The notes under the pieces: model-generated
Databases searched by the model: none
The model's input: the letters and a program-made list of their open reading frames with translations, nothing else
What the model was told of the DNA's origin: nothing
DNA from: JACVRW01 sp035650215
Lineage (GTDB): Bacteria; Actinomycetota; Thermoleophilia; Solirubrobacterales; Thermoleophilaceae
Length of the DNA: 23,824 nt
Assembly: GCA_035650215.1 (NCBI GenBank)
Contig: DASRIC010000007.1
Location: 1-23,824, forward strand
Reading direction: 5' to 3'
In this document: one piece after another, positions 7,108-14,519 of the stretch
Numbering within the stretch: the first letter of the stretch is position 1
How the letters are laid out: each line of letters begins with the position of its first letter
Program-made: the position numbers and the translations under genes

Positions 7108-7117
7108 GGGAGGTCTG

Positions 7118-7495
7118 ATGGGCAAGTCGGCGACGATCGACGCTGGGCAAGAGCAGCATCTGCGCGCGCTGCAGTACGCAAACCGCGTGCGACTTGCGCG
7201 TGCCGAGATGAAGCGCCGGATCGCGGCCGGCGAGTTGCGCGCCGCCGAGGTCGTGCTCAGCTGCCCCTGGCAGGCGCAGAGCATGTCGATCTCCGACCTG
7301 CTGATGAGCCAGAAGCGCTGGGGACGCACCCGCTGCAGGCGATTGCTCGTCTCGCTCGCCGTGCCGGAGAACAAGCAGGTGGGCACCCTCACCGAGCGCC
7401 AGCGCAGCGCGCTGGCGGCCGTGCTGGACGCCAGGGGCGCCACCGCGGCCGGGCCCGCCCACAGGGCGCACGCGCGCGAGCTCTCAGCCGCCTGA
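7118..7495 (+). CDS. mihF: Actinobacterial integration host factor (mIHF/sIHF)
   Basis: 125 residues from ATG 7118, preceded by a strong GGGGAGG Shine-Dalgarno (7107-7113). It matches mIHF, the nucleoid-associated protein of actinobacteria (Rv1388, Streptomyces sIHF). Recognisable segments are ALQYANRVRLARAEMKRRI (18-36), AAEVVLSCPW (42-51) and the helix-two-turn-helix DNA-binding region LLMSQKRWGRTRCRRLL (61-77), followed by ENKQVGTLTERQR. These proteins bind duplex DNA with little sequence specificity and affect compaction and topology. In mycobacteria and Streptomyces the gene lies beside gmk and rpoZ; here it is alone, with a long structured leader and a convergent VOC gene overlapping its last 12 bases. 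The tail from about 105 is Ala-rich and probably disordered. Confidence 0.93.
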   Translation: MGKSATIDAGQEQHLRALQYANRVRLARAEMKRRIAAGELRAAEVVLSCPWQAQSMSISDLLMSQKRWGRTRCRRLLVSLAVPENKQVGTLTERQRSALAAVLDARGATAAGPAHRAHARELSAA

Positions 7496-7975
7496 GCGCT
7501 CGCCGACCGGCCTGCGGCCGAGCTCCTCGAGCGGCTCGTCGGCCGCGAGTCCGGGCCCGAGCGTGGCGAGCTCGACGATGTGGCCGTCGGGATCGCGCAG
7601 GTAGACCGACTTGAAGTAGACGCGGTCGAGCACGTCCGTTACCGGCACGCCCTGGCCGGCGAGGTACTGGCGCCAGGCGCCGAGCTCCTCCTCGCTCTCG
7701 ACCGTGAGCGCGAAGTGGTGGGTGGAGCCGCGTCCCACGCTGCCCTCGTCCAGCTCCGGGTACTCGAGGCAGGTCACGAGCGTGCCCGGCCTGCCCTCCT
7801 CGTCCCCGAAGAAGAGGTGGCGCGCGGCGCGGTCGTCCTCGTTCACGGTCTGCTTCACGAGGCGCATGCCGAGCAGGTTGCGGTAGAAGGCGAGCGAGCG
7901 CTCGACGTCCGCGCAGATCAGCGTGATGTGGTGAATGCCGGCGATGCGCAGGCGACGCTCGTTCATCGCGGGCAC
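7484..7975 (-). CDS. VOC-fold metalloprotein (glyoxalase/dioxygenase superfamily)
   Basis: 163 residues, one vicinal-oxygen-chelate module with two beta-alpha-beta-beta-beta halves. Likely metal ligands are the His of GIHHITL (15 or 16), the His of STHHFAL (86 or 87) and Glu135 in GHIVELA. The stretch LVKQTVNEDD followed by HLFFGDEEGRPGTLVTC resembles the N-terminal half of PcpA/MhqO-type hydroquinone ring-cleaving enzymes, which are about twice as long. It may be a half-size dioxygenase, a glyoxalase or a thiol-transfer enzyme. GTG 7975 lies 4 bp after the upstream stop with an AGGT-type Shine-Dalgarno; ATG 7966 is the alternative. It is the last gene of the large minus-strand array. Confidence 0.82.
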   Translation of the reverse strand: MPAMNERRLRIAGIHHITLICADVERSLAFYRNLLGMRLVKQTVNEDDRAARHLFFGDEEGRPGTLVTCLEYPELDEGSVGRGSTHHFALTVESEEELGAWRQYLAGQGVPVTDVLDRVYFKSVYLRDPDGHIVELATLGPGLAADEPLEELGRRPVGERSGG

Positions 7976-7979
7976 GCTA

Positions 7980-8489
7980 CTACCTGAAGCCGAGGCCGCC
8001 CGAGCGGCGCTTGAACAGCTCGCGCATCCCGTAGAACGCCCCGGCGAACACGCTCGCGCCGAGCACGAGCAGCACCCACACCTTCACCGGCCCGAACCCG
8101 AGCGCCACGACGGTGACCGCCACGAAGGCCGACACGCCCGCCAGCAGCGCCGAGTGCGAGCGGTAGCCCGCCATGTGCTCGCGCAGGGCGAGCTCGCCGC
8201 CGCCGAGCGAGGCGACCACGAGCCCGGCGAACAGCAGCTCCTGGCCGCCCTCGCCGCTGACCGCGCCCCACAGGATCAGCACGATGCCGAGCAGGATCAC
8301 GAGTTCGGACAGCGGGAAGCTGCCCCAGGGCGCCCGCGGGCGCTGATCGGACGACGGCCGGCCGGGCCGCGGGCGCGGCCCCGTACGCGGCGCGCGCTCG
8401 CGCCGCGCGGCGTCGCGCTCCGCGCGGGTGGTCGTCGCCTCCGCGCGGTCCGTCGGCGGTCCCCCGCGCTTGCGGCTTCGCCTCCCCAT
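7980..8489 (-). CDS. Small four-helix membrane protein, function unknown
   Basis: 169 residues from ATG 8489, which lies one base after the upstream stop. The first 55 residues are hydrophilic, rich in Arg and Pro and probably disordered and cytoplasmic. They are followed by four hydrophobic segments at about 60-78, 84-99, 113-131 and 134-153. A short basic tail ends the protein. I recognise no family. Its place near the end of the mce-type operon suggests a membrane accessory role, but this rests only on position. The charge pattern (Arg-rich N-terminus, RRS at the C-terminus) predicts both ends in the cytoplasm. Confidence 0.72.
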   Translation of the reverse strand: MGRRSRKRGGPPTDRAEATTTRAERDAARRERAPRTGPRPRPGRPSSDQRPRAPWGSFPLSELVILLGIVLILWGAVSGEGGQELLFAGLVVASLGGGELALREHMAGYRSHSALLAGVSAFVAVTVVALGFGPVKVWVLLVLGASVFAGAFYGMRELFKRRSGGLGFR

Positions 8490-8490
8490 G

Positions 8491-8967
8491 TCAGGTGGCT
8501 AACGGACAGCCGGAGCTGACGACCACCCGCCACCAGCCCATCAGCATCCCGAGTGCGCCGTAGCGCGGCCGCACGTGCCAGTGGCGGCAGCCCGACTCCC
8601 CGATGTCCTCGGCCGACACCCGCCTCCACTTGTGCCGCTCCGGAGCGGCGAGCATCTCCTCGATCAGGCGGCGGTTCTGCTCCTCCACCCAGGTCCGGTC
8701 GGAGAGGGCGCGGCGCGCTCCCGCCACGCGGTCGGCCAGGTCGTCGCGCAGCTCCTCGAGCTCGGCCAGCGAGAGCAGCCGCGGGCCGCCGCGGCCGTGC
8801 ACGGTGAACTCCAGCTCCTTGCGCGGCCAGGTGGAGCAGAAGAGCTGCGAGAGCTCCCCCTCGAGCCGCGCCACCTGGTCGAGCATGGTGCGGCGGGCGC
8901 CGCGCTCCGAGCCGGTGCGCAGCGCCTCGGGCGCGCGTGCCGGCGTGTCGAGGACGAGCTCAGGCAC
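8491..8967 (-). CDS. Conserved-looking hypothetical protein with Trp/Cys-rich C-terminus
   Basis: 158 residues from GTG 8967, overlapping the upstream stop by 8 bp, with GAGG just before it. The longer frame back to 9015 lies inside the upstream gene and is unlikely to be used. The first 110 residues look alpha-helical and charged (LDQVARLEGELSQLF, then a leucine- and glutamate-rich stretch), suggesting a coiled coil. The C-terminus is different: SGCRHWHVRPRYGALGMLMG followed by WWRVVVSSGCP, with two cysteines, His-x-His and three Trp, looking like a compact functional module, perhaps metal- or membrane-binding. I do not recognise the family. It sits in the coupled tail of the operon, after the B3/B4 gene. 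Confidence 0.65.
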   Translation of the reverse strand: MPELVLDTPARAPEALRTGSERGARRTMLDQVARLEGELSQLFCSTWPRKELEFTVHGRGGPRLLSLAELEELRDDLADRVAGARRALSDRTWVEEQNRRLIEEMLAAPERHKWRRVSAEDIGESGCRHWHVRPRYGALGMLMGWWRVVVSSGCPLAT

Positions 8968-9610
8968 GGGCCTCAGTGTAAAGCGTCTCCGCGCACAGCC
9001 ACAGCGCTTCCTCAACGCTGATCCGGGGCACTCCCTTGACTGTGAGGGCCGCCAGGACCATGCGCTCGGTGCGGCGCGTCACGCCGGCCTCTTCCGATAC
9101 GTCCCCGAGGACAACGGCCACCGGACGGGCCTCGTCGGCCACCACGATCTGGCGCCGCGACAGCGGGCGCAGCTCGGTCAGCCGCTCACCGGGCGCCGAC
9201 AGGCGCAGGCCGAGCTCGCCCTGCAGGCGGTCGCCGTCGAGGGCGATCAGCGGCACGCCGGTCTCCGCGATCGCGAGCGTGAGCGCGTCGTCGACGATGT
9301 TCTGGCTCTTCAGGCCGCCGTGGCGCAGCCGCTCCAAGGCGATCGCCTCCACCGGCGTGCGCGAGCTGTCGGGGTCGATGCCCACCTGGCGCGAGAAGAC
9401 GCGGTAGGCCCAGGGCACCGCATCTTGGCGCATGTGGATCACCTTGCCGCCGGTGTAGCGGTCGGCCAGCGCCCGCAGCTGCTCCTTGACCGCGCGGGGC
9501 GAGCGCCGCGGCCGCGTCTCCACGAGCGCGGTGGTGAGACCGATCTCGGGGAACTCGGCGGCCAGCTCGGGGTCCACCCAGCCCTCGCGCAGATCGAGTT
9601 CGCCGGTCAC
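8960..9610 (-). CDS. B3/B4-domain protein (PheRS beta-subunit-like editing fold, stand-alone)
   Basis: 216 residues from GTG 9610, overlapping the redoxin stop by 4 bp (GTGA). It matches the stand-alone B3/B4 family: VPWAYRVFSRQVGIDPDSSR (65-84), TPVEAIALERLRHGG, then IVDDALTLAIAETGVPLIAL (105-124). In phenylalanyl-tRNA synthetase the B3/B4 domain edits mischarged Tyr-tRNA(Phe); free-standing versions are widespread and mostly uncharacterised, with editing of a mischarged tRNA or a free amino-acid adduct as the usual guess. It has no catalytic synthetase domain and no signal peptide, so it acts in the cytosol. Its position inside a lipid-transport operon is unexpected. Confidence 0.85.
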   Translation of the reverse strand: MTGELDLREGWVDPELAAEFPEIGLTTALVETRPRRSPRAVKEQLRALADRYTGGKVIHMRQDAVPWAYRVFSRQVGIDPDSSRTPVEAIALERLRHGGLKSQNIVDDALTLAIAETGVPLIALDGDRLQGELGLRLSAPGERLTELRPLSRRQIVVADEARPVAVVLGDVSEEAGVTRRTERMVLAALTVKGVPRISVEEALWLCAETLYTEARA

Positions 9611-10326
9611 TGCGTGAGCCGCTCGGCCTTCCGTCGCAGCTCGTCCTCGGTCACGTTGCCGAGCTCGGTGTCGAGCACGCGCCCGCCCGGGCGGGCGAAG
9701 ATCGTGGTCGGGCAGCCGCCCACCCCGTAGAGGTTTGCGATGGCGCCGTCCTCGTCGACCCCCACCGGTTGCGTCCAGCGCCGCGCCTCGACCAACCGGC
9801 GGATCTCCTCGCGGTCCTTGCGGGAGAAGAAGACGGTGGCGAACTCGACCCCCGGCAGGTCGTCCTTCAGGCGCTCGGTGCGGTCCACCTGGGGGTAGCA
9901 GTCGGCGCCGCGGTCGAAGATGAACGTGAGCACGAGCGGCCTCCGGCGGAGCTGGCAGAGGTTGACGACGTCCTCCGAGACGAGCTCGCAGGCGGGCTCG
10001 GCGCCGGCCTGCTCGGGGCAGGGCTCGCGCTGGCAGACGTTGGCGTCGCCCTCGAGCGCCCCGAGCGCGGACGGCGCCGCGAACGCCTTGAGCCGGCTGC
10101 CCGGCTCCGGCCCGCGCAGGCCCTCGCCCGAGTTGGGGAGCGTCTGGAAAAAGAGCAGCACTCCGAGCAGCATCAGGGCGACGATGCCCACCGCCCACGC
10201 GTACTTGTTCGACGGGCGCGGCACCTCGGGGCGGGCGCCGGGCTCGGGATGGGTGCGGTCGCGCTCGGCCAGGCGATCGCCGATCGACAGGTCGTCGAGC
10301 CGGTCGTGCCCGTTGTCGCCCGTCAC
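9607..10326 (-). CDS. Membrane-anchored thioredoxin-fold (TlpA/redoxin-like) protein with CxxQ site
   Basis: 239 residues. A hydrophilic N-terminus (1-40) and one membrane helix (43-60) precede an extracytoplasmic thioredoxin fold. The usual CxxC position reads DRGADCYPQ, so Cys143 remains and the resolving cysteine is Gln146. The cis-proline loop is GVGGCPTTIF (201-210), with an extra Cys205. An insertion at 95-125 holds four more cysteines (98, 103, 113, 124). The single active-site thiol suggests a peroxidase-like, isomerase-like or glutaredoxin-like mode rather than a dithiol reductase. GTG 10326 overlaps the RND stop by 4 bp. As it is coupled to extracytoplasmic proteins carrying cysteine pairs, it may help form or shuffle their disulphides; this is inference. 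Confidence 0.82.
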   Translation of the reverse strand: MTGDNGHDRLDDLSIGDRLAERDRTHPEPGARPEVPRPSNKYAWAVGIVALMLLGVLLFFQTLPNSGEGLRGPEPGSRLKAFAAPSALGALEGDANVCQREPCPEQAGAEPACELVSEDVVNLCQLRRRPLVLTFIFDRGADCYPQVDRTERLKDDLPGVEFATVFFSRKDREEIRRLVEARRWTQPVGVDEDGAIANLYGVGGCPTTIFARPGGRVLDTELGNVTEDELRRKAERLTQ

Positions 10327-12977
10327 GGCGAGTCCGCCTGCGCGCGCCGCGGGCGAACCGACAGCCGATCACGCACCCTGAACGGGCCGTGCTCCTCCGC
10401 CCAGATCAGGGCCGCCGGCAGCACGATCATCACGCCGAGCAGCGACACGCTCAGGTCCACCACCGTGACGATGCCGAAGTCGCGCAGCATGCGGATGTCC
10501 GAGGCGATCAGCGCCGCGAAGCCCGCGATGGCGGTGGCGCCGGAGGCGAGCACCGCCGCGCCCGTGGAGGCGTAGGCGAGCTCGATCGCGCGCGCCGGGC
10601 CGGCGCCGGCCTCGCGCTCCTGGCGGTAGCGAGCCGACAGCAGCACGCTGAACTCGGTCGAGATCGCGATCACGAGCGCGCCCAGCGTCACGGACATCGG
10701 GTTCAGGTCGACCTCGAGCGGGCCCGGCAGCAGCCCGAGCAGGAACACCACGAGCGCCGACCAGCCCGAGGCGAGCGCGATCGGGATCAGCGGCACGGCC
10801 GCCTCGCGCAGCACGCCGGCGCCGCCGCGCCCGGCACGGCGTGCCGCGAGCGTGCGAGCGATCAGCAGCACCAGGAACACGCCCAGGAGGGCAACCGCCA
10901 GCGTGAGCGCGCGCCGCCAGGGCGAGGAGAGCGCGCCGTTGGCCTCCGCCGCCAGCACCGGCAGGCCGACCACGGACGCCTCCACCCCCGCGGGCGGGTC
11001 GAGCCGGCGCTTGATGTCGTCGACTACCTCCTTCTGGCGCTCGAGCGGCATCAGGCGGATGCCGAAGGCGAGGTTGGCGGTCGTCCGGTCCGCCGTGACC
11101 ACCCCCTGCGAGAAGTAGGGCGGCACCGCGTCGAGGAGCTGCGCCACCTGCTCCCGCCCGCCGCCCGCGGTCTGGAACAGGTCGGGCAGGGAGAGCGCCG
11201 GGCAGAGCTCGGGCGCGTCGCGCGCCTGGCCGCAGCGCTTGCCCGCCTCGTAGCCGTGCTCGCGCAGGACCCCCTCCTGGAAGCGGCTCATCCAGCGGAC
11301 CACGGCCGGGTCGGTGATGTTCTCGGCGCGCACGGTCACGTCGATCTCGCCGGAAACGCCCGTCTCCTCCTGGAGCGCGTTCACGTCGCGGAGCGCCTGG
11401 AGGTCCCCCGGCACGAGCTCGCGCACGTCTGACACGACCTCGCTCTGGGTGTCGAGTGCCAGCCCCAGCAGCGCCACCGCCAACCCCACCGCGAGCACGC
11501 GGCGCGGGCGCGAGAGCGCCACGCCGAGCGTGCGCCAGGAGCGGTCGGCGAGCCACTCGCGCCCGCCGTGCACGCGCGGGTGGCGGGCGATCCTGCGGCC
11601 CAGCGAGTCCGGATCGGGTTCGCGGGCGGGCCCGGAGAAGCGCACCAGCGCGGCGAAGCCCGCGCAGATCGCGCACAACAGCGCGATCGTGATCCCCACC
11701 ACCAGGAGGAGGCCGAAGCCGCGCACCATCGGCACGGGTGAGAGCAGCAGCACGAGGAAGCCCACGGCGGTCGCGATCCCGGCGGTCACGATCGTCGGTC
11801 CCCCGGCCGCGGCGGCCGCCTGCGCCGGCCGCTCCGCTCCCCCCAGCACCGCCTCGTCGAAACGGGCCTGGAATTGGATCGCGTAATCCACCGCCAGGCC
11901 GATCAGCACGGGTAGCACGGCGATCGAGGCCATCGTGAGGCTCCCGCCGGCCAGCGACAGCGCCCCGAAGGTCATCGCGGCGGCTGCGCCGGCAAGCGCC
12001 AGCGGGAGCAGGCGCAGGCGGCTGCGGAAGACGAGTGCGAGCGTGGCGGCCATCACGAGCAGCGCCGCCCCGAGCAGCACGAAGATCGAGCGCTGCACCG
12101 CGTCCGCGAGGCCCTCGGTGACCACGGGCACGCCGGTCACGATGTAGCGGGCGCCCTCGCGCGGCCGGAAGGTCCGCTGCTCGGTGGCCGTGCGGATCAG
12201 GTCGATGGCTCTCGCCCGCTCGGCGTCGCTGAGGCCCGGCCGCAGGCGGATCTGGATGAGGGCGGCGTTCTTCGACGGGAACAGGTAGGCGAAGCGCGTC
12301 TTCGGCCGGCCCGCCGAGCTCGAGTCGAACACCAGCGTGGACACGAAGTTCGGGTCGTTGATGCGGGGGATCCCCGTGAGCCCGTAGCGCAGCGCCAGCC
12401 GGAAGGCCTCGTTCACGAATTGCGCCTGCACCGCGTCGGCGGCGGCGCGGGCGAGCCGCTCCTGCTCCGAGCGCGGATCGCCGCGCGAGCGCGACAGCCT
12501 GCGCGCCGCCTCGGCCGCCTGGCGCGCCTGGGCGCCCGCGGCGCGCTGGCGCTTGGCGAACTCGTCCTGGATCTGCCCCGCCGCGGTGTTCACGAACGTG
12601 GCGGGCCCGTACACCACCTTGGCCGGGCCGAGCGCCGCGATCTCGCGGCAGACGGGCGGCAGGCGCCCGAGCCCCTCCTTGGTGTCCGGGACGTTGCCCG
12701 ACAGGCAGCCCTCGAGCCGCAGCAGGCGGTTAAGGTCGCTCGTGAGCACGGTCCGGGAGAGCTCGCCCCTCACGAGCACCAGCACGGCCTCGTCGCCGAA
12801 GTCCCGCTTGAAACGCTCGGTGGCCTCGAAGCTCTCGGAGCCGCGGTCCACCAGCGTGTCCGTGGCGGCGCTCGGCTCGAGCCGCAGGGCGAGGGCCGCG
12901 CCCGCGAGCGCCAGCAGCGCCGTCACGGCCAGCACCAGCAGCGGCCGCCGGGTCACGGCGTTCACGAGACCCCCCAT
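10323..12977 (-). CDS. RND-superfamily transporter, MMPL / HAE3 type
   Basis: 884 residues with the duplicated RND plan. TM1 is at about 13-31, followed by a large extracytoplasmic loop to about 290 and a block of five helices to about 450 (including LVMAATLALVFRSRLRLL and the LPVLIGLAVDYAIQF segment). TM7 is near 490-508, then a second loop and the final five helices at about 690-865 (GALVIAISTEFSVLL). The family (MmpL, HpnN, HAE3) moves lipids and other hydrophobic molecules across or out of the inner membrane using the proton gradient. Each loop has a cysteine pair: LEGC with PPVC in the first, KRC with ELC in the second. The start is ATG 12977; GTG 12965 is possible. It is 36 bp downstream of the last MCE gene. 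Confidence 0.92.
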   Translation of the reverse strand: MGGLVNAVTRRPLLVLAVTALLALAGAALALRLEPSAATDTLVDRGSESFEATERFKRDFGDEAVLVLVRGELSRTVLTSDLNRLLRLEGCLSGNVPDTKEGLGRLPPVCREIAALGPAKVVYGPATFVNTAAGQIQDEFAKRQRAAGAQARQAAEAARRLSRSRGDPRSEQERLARAAADAVQAQFVNEAFRLALRYGLTGIPRINDPNFVSTLVFDSSSAGRPKTRFAYLFPSKNAALIQIRLRPGLSDAERARAIDLIRTATEQRTFRPREGARYIVTGVPVVTEGLADAVQRSIFVLLGAALLVMAATLALVFRSRLRLLPLALAGAAAAMTFGALSLAGGSLTMASIAVLPVLIGLAVDYAIQFQARFDEAVLGGAERPAQAAAAAGGPTIVTAGIATAVGFLVLLLSPVPMVRGFGLLLVVGITIALLCAICAGFAALVRFSGPAREPDPDSLGRRIARHPRVHGGREWLADRSWRTLGVALSRPRRVLAVGLAVALLGLALDTQSEVVSDVRELVPGDLQALRDVNALQEETGVSGEIDVTVRAENITDPAVVRWMSRFQEGVLREHGYEAGKRCGQARDAPELCPALSLPDLFQTAGGGREQVAQLLDAVPPYFSQGVVTADRTTANLAFGIRLMPLERQKEVVDDIKRRLDPPAGVEASVVGLPVLAAEANGALSSPWRRALTLAVALLGVFLVLLIARTLAARRAGRGGAGVLREAAVPLIPIALASGWSALVVFLLGLLPGPLEVDLNPMSVTLGALVIAISTEFSVLLSARYRQEREAGAGPARAIELAYASTGAAVLASGATAIAGFAALIASDIRMLRDFGIVTVVDLSVSLLGVMIVLPAALIWAEEHGPFRVRDRLSVRPRRAQADSP

Positions 12978-13013
12978 GCGGTTGAGCTTAGGAGAGGAGC
13001 GCCGTCCGCCGAG

Positions 13014-14519
13014 TCACTCGCCGCCGAGCGGCTCGAGCCTCGGATAGAGCCCGTTCTGGCCCACCAGGCGGCCGAGCGGCGCCTGCGGGTCGCAGGGCGG
13101 CGCCTTGCCCACGTTCTCCGGCTCGCCGAACACGAACTGGCGGATCTGGGCGACCAGCGTCTCGGATAGGAACTCGTTGGGCTCCGGGGGCGCCGGCGTG
13201 GCGTTCGACGTGCACAGGTAGGACCCGTAGACCTCGAGGTGGCCCTCGGTGCGCAGCTTGTCGAAGCCGCCCGGCTCGGTGTAGGGATTCGAGCGGTTGG
13301 TGCCGAGCCGGAAGGGCCAGCCGGCCATCATCTCCGGGTTCATCGGCTGGGAGGTGCGCAGGTAGTTGATCAGGTCGGCGGGGTTCGCGATGCCGCGATC
13401 GATGCCCTGAGTCGCGGCGGAGTCGTTGGCGAAGAACGCCGCGATCTCGCGCTCGTAGAGCCCGAGGTAGTCGACGATCGGGGTGAGCTGGCGCAGGAAC
13501 GGGTCGACGCGGGCCAGGATCGGCTTGGTGTTGTCGAGCACCTGCTCGGTGGCCGGCAGGCCCTTCTTCGAGACCCGTACGAGCGGACTCAGGTCGGCGA
13601 ACAGCGCCTTCAGGTCGGGGGCGAGCTTGTCCGCATCGATCAGGAGCGGCGAGAGCTGTCGCGCCGCCGGCCGCAGCTGCGTGGTGAGGGGATCGGCCGC
13701 GTCGGCGAACTCGGTCACGCGCTGGGTGGTCACGCGGCTCTCGCGCAGGAAGGTCGGGAGCACCCGGAAGGTGTCCGCCAGCTCCTCGTCGCGCGCCGCC
13801 ACCGCGCGCCAGGCCCGGTTCGAGTTCGTGATCAGGTCACGGAGCTGCCCGCGGCGCTCGGTGAGCGCGTCGAACACCACGCCCGTGTCGCGGATGAAGC
13901 GCTTGGTCGAGTCCGACTGCACGCGCAGCACCTCGAGCACGGCGTCGGTCGACTCGGCGAACGGCGTGAGCTGCCCGAGCGCGTCGTTCAGCGGCTCGGC
14001 GCGCCCGCGCGCCGCCAGGCCCGCCTGATCGAACCAGGTCGAGAACCTCTGCCGCGTGACCGGGTCGAAGGTCCGCACGATCTCGTCGAGCTCGACCGTC
14101 TCGGACACCTGCCCGGGCGGCAGCTCGGCGCCGTCGCCGGCCATCCCGCTGCTCTTGGTGCCGGGCGAGAGCTCGACGTAGGTCTCCCCGAGCAGCGACT
14201 TCTGGCGCAGGATGGCGCGCGTGTCCTTCGGGATCGGGGCGTAGCGCGCGTCGATCTGAAGCTCGGTCTCGGTGAGCCCGGTCTGCTGGTTCGGCTCCTT
14301 CTTCTTCACCCGGCCGACGCGCACGCCTGAGATGCGCACCTCGGCCTCCTGCACGAGCTGGGTGGCCTCCGGGAACGAGACGGTCACGCGGTAGCCCTTG
14401 GGCTGCAGCGGCACCGAGCCGCCGAAGTTCAGCCACAGGAACACGAGGATGCCGAAGCACGACAGCGTGAACGCCGCCATCGCGAAGATCCGGCCGAAGC
14501 TTGGGGCTTCCTTGATCAT
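13014..14519 (-). CDS. MCE-family lipid-transport protein, sixth in the array (MceF position)
   Basis: 501 residues. One N-terminal membrane helix (about 11-31) is followed by the MCE/MlaD domain (about 42-120) with core VRISGVRVGRV (61-71). A long, mostly helical region (about 130-380) is expected to form the hydrophobic needle of the MCE hexamer. The tail holds two cysteines (436, 476) and is Pro-rich. Cys21 inside the membrane helix is not in a good lipobox (TLSC lacks the Leu at -3), so it is probably not a lipoprotein. ATG 14519 overlaps the previous stop (ATGA). Known Mce proteins form heterohexamers importing lipids such as cholesterol (Mce4) or fatty acids (Mce1); the substrate here is unknown. 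Confidence 0.94.
   Translation of the reverse strand: MIKEAPSFGRIFAMAAFTLSCFGILVFLWLNFGGSVPLQPKGYRVTVSFPEATQLVQEAEVRISGVRVGRVKKKEPNQQTGLTETELQIDARYAPIPKDTRAILRQKSLLGETYVELSPGTKSSGMAGDGAELPPGQVSETVELDEIVRTFDPVTRQRFSTWFDQAGLAARGRAEPLNDALGQLTPFAESTDAVLEVLRVQSDSTKRFIRDTGVVFDALTERRGQLRDLITNSNRAWRAVAARDEELADTFRVLPTFLRESRVTTQRVTEFADAADPLTTQLRPAARQLSPLLIDADKLAPDLKALFADLSPLVRVSKKGLPATEQVLDNTKPILARVDPFLRQLTPIVDYLGLYEREIAAFFANDSAATQGIDRGIANPADLINYLRTSQPMNPEMMAGWPFRLGTNRSNPYTEPGGFDKLRTEGHLEVYGSYLCTSNATPAPPEPNEFLSETLVAQIRQFVFGEPENVGKAPPCDPQAPLGRLVGQNGLYPRLEPLGGE

Noticed and set aside
5283..7181. Very long open frame antisense to the mihF leader and overlapping pyk
   Set aside because: Its pyk part is in the wrong phase and its upstream part covers the structured leader region; no family resemblance.
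8960..10372. 470-codon open frame ending in the B3/B4 protein
   Set aside because: The upstream half is an out-of-frame reading of the redoxin gene; the GTG at 9610 overlapping the redoxin stop is the likely start.
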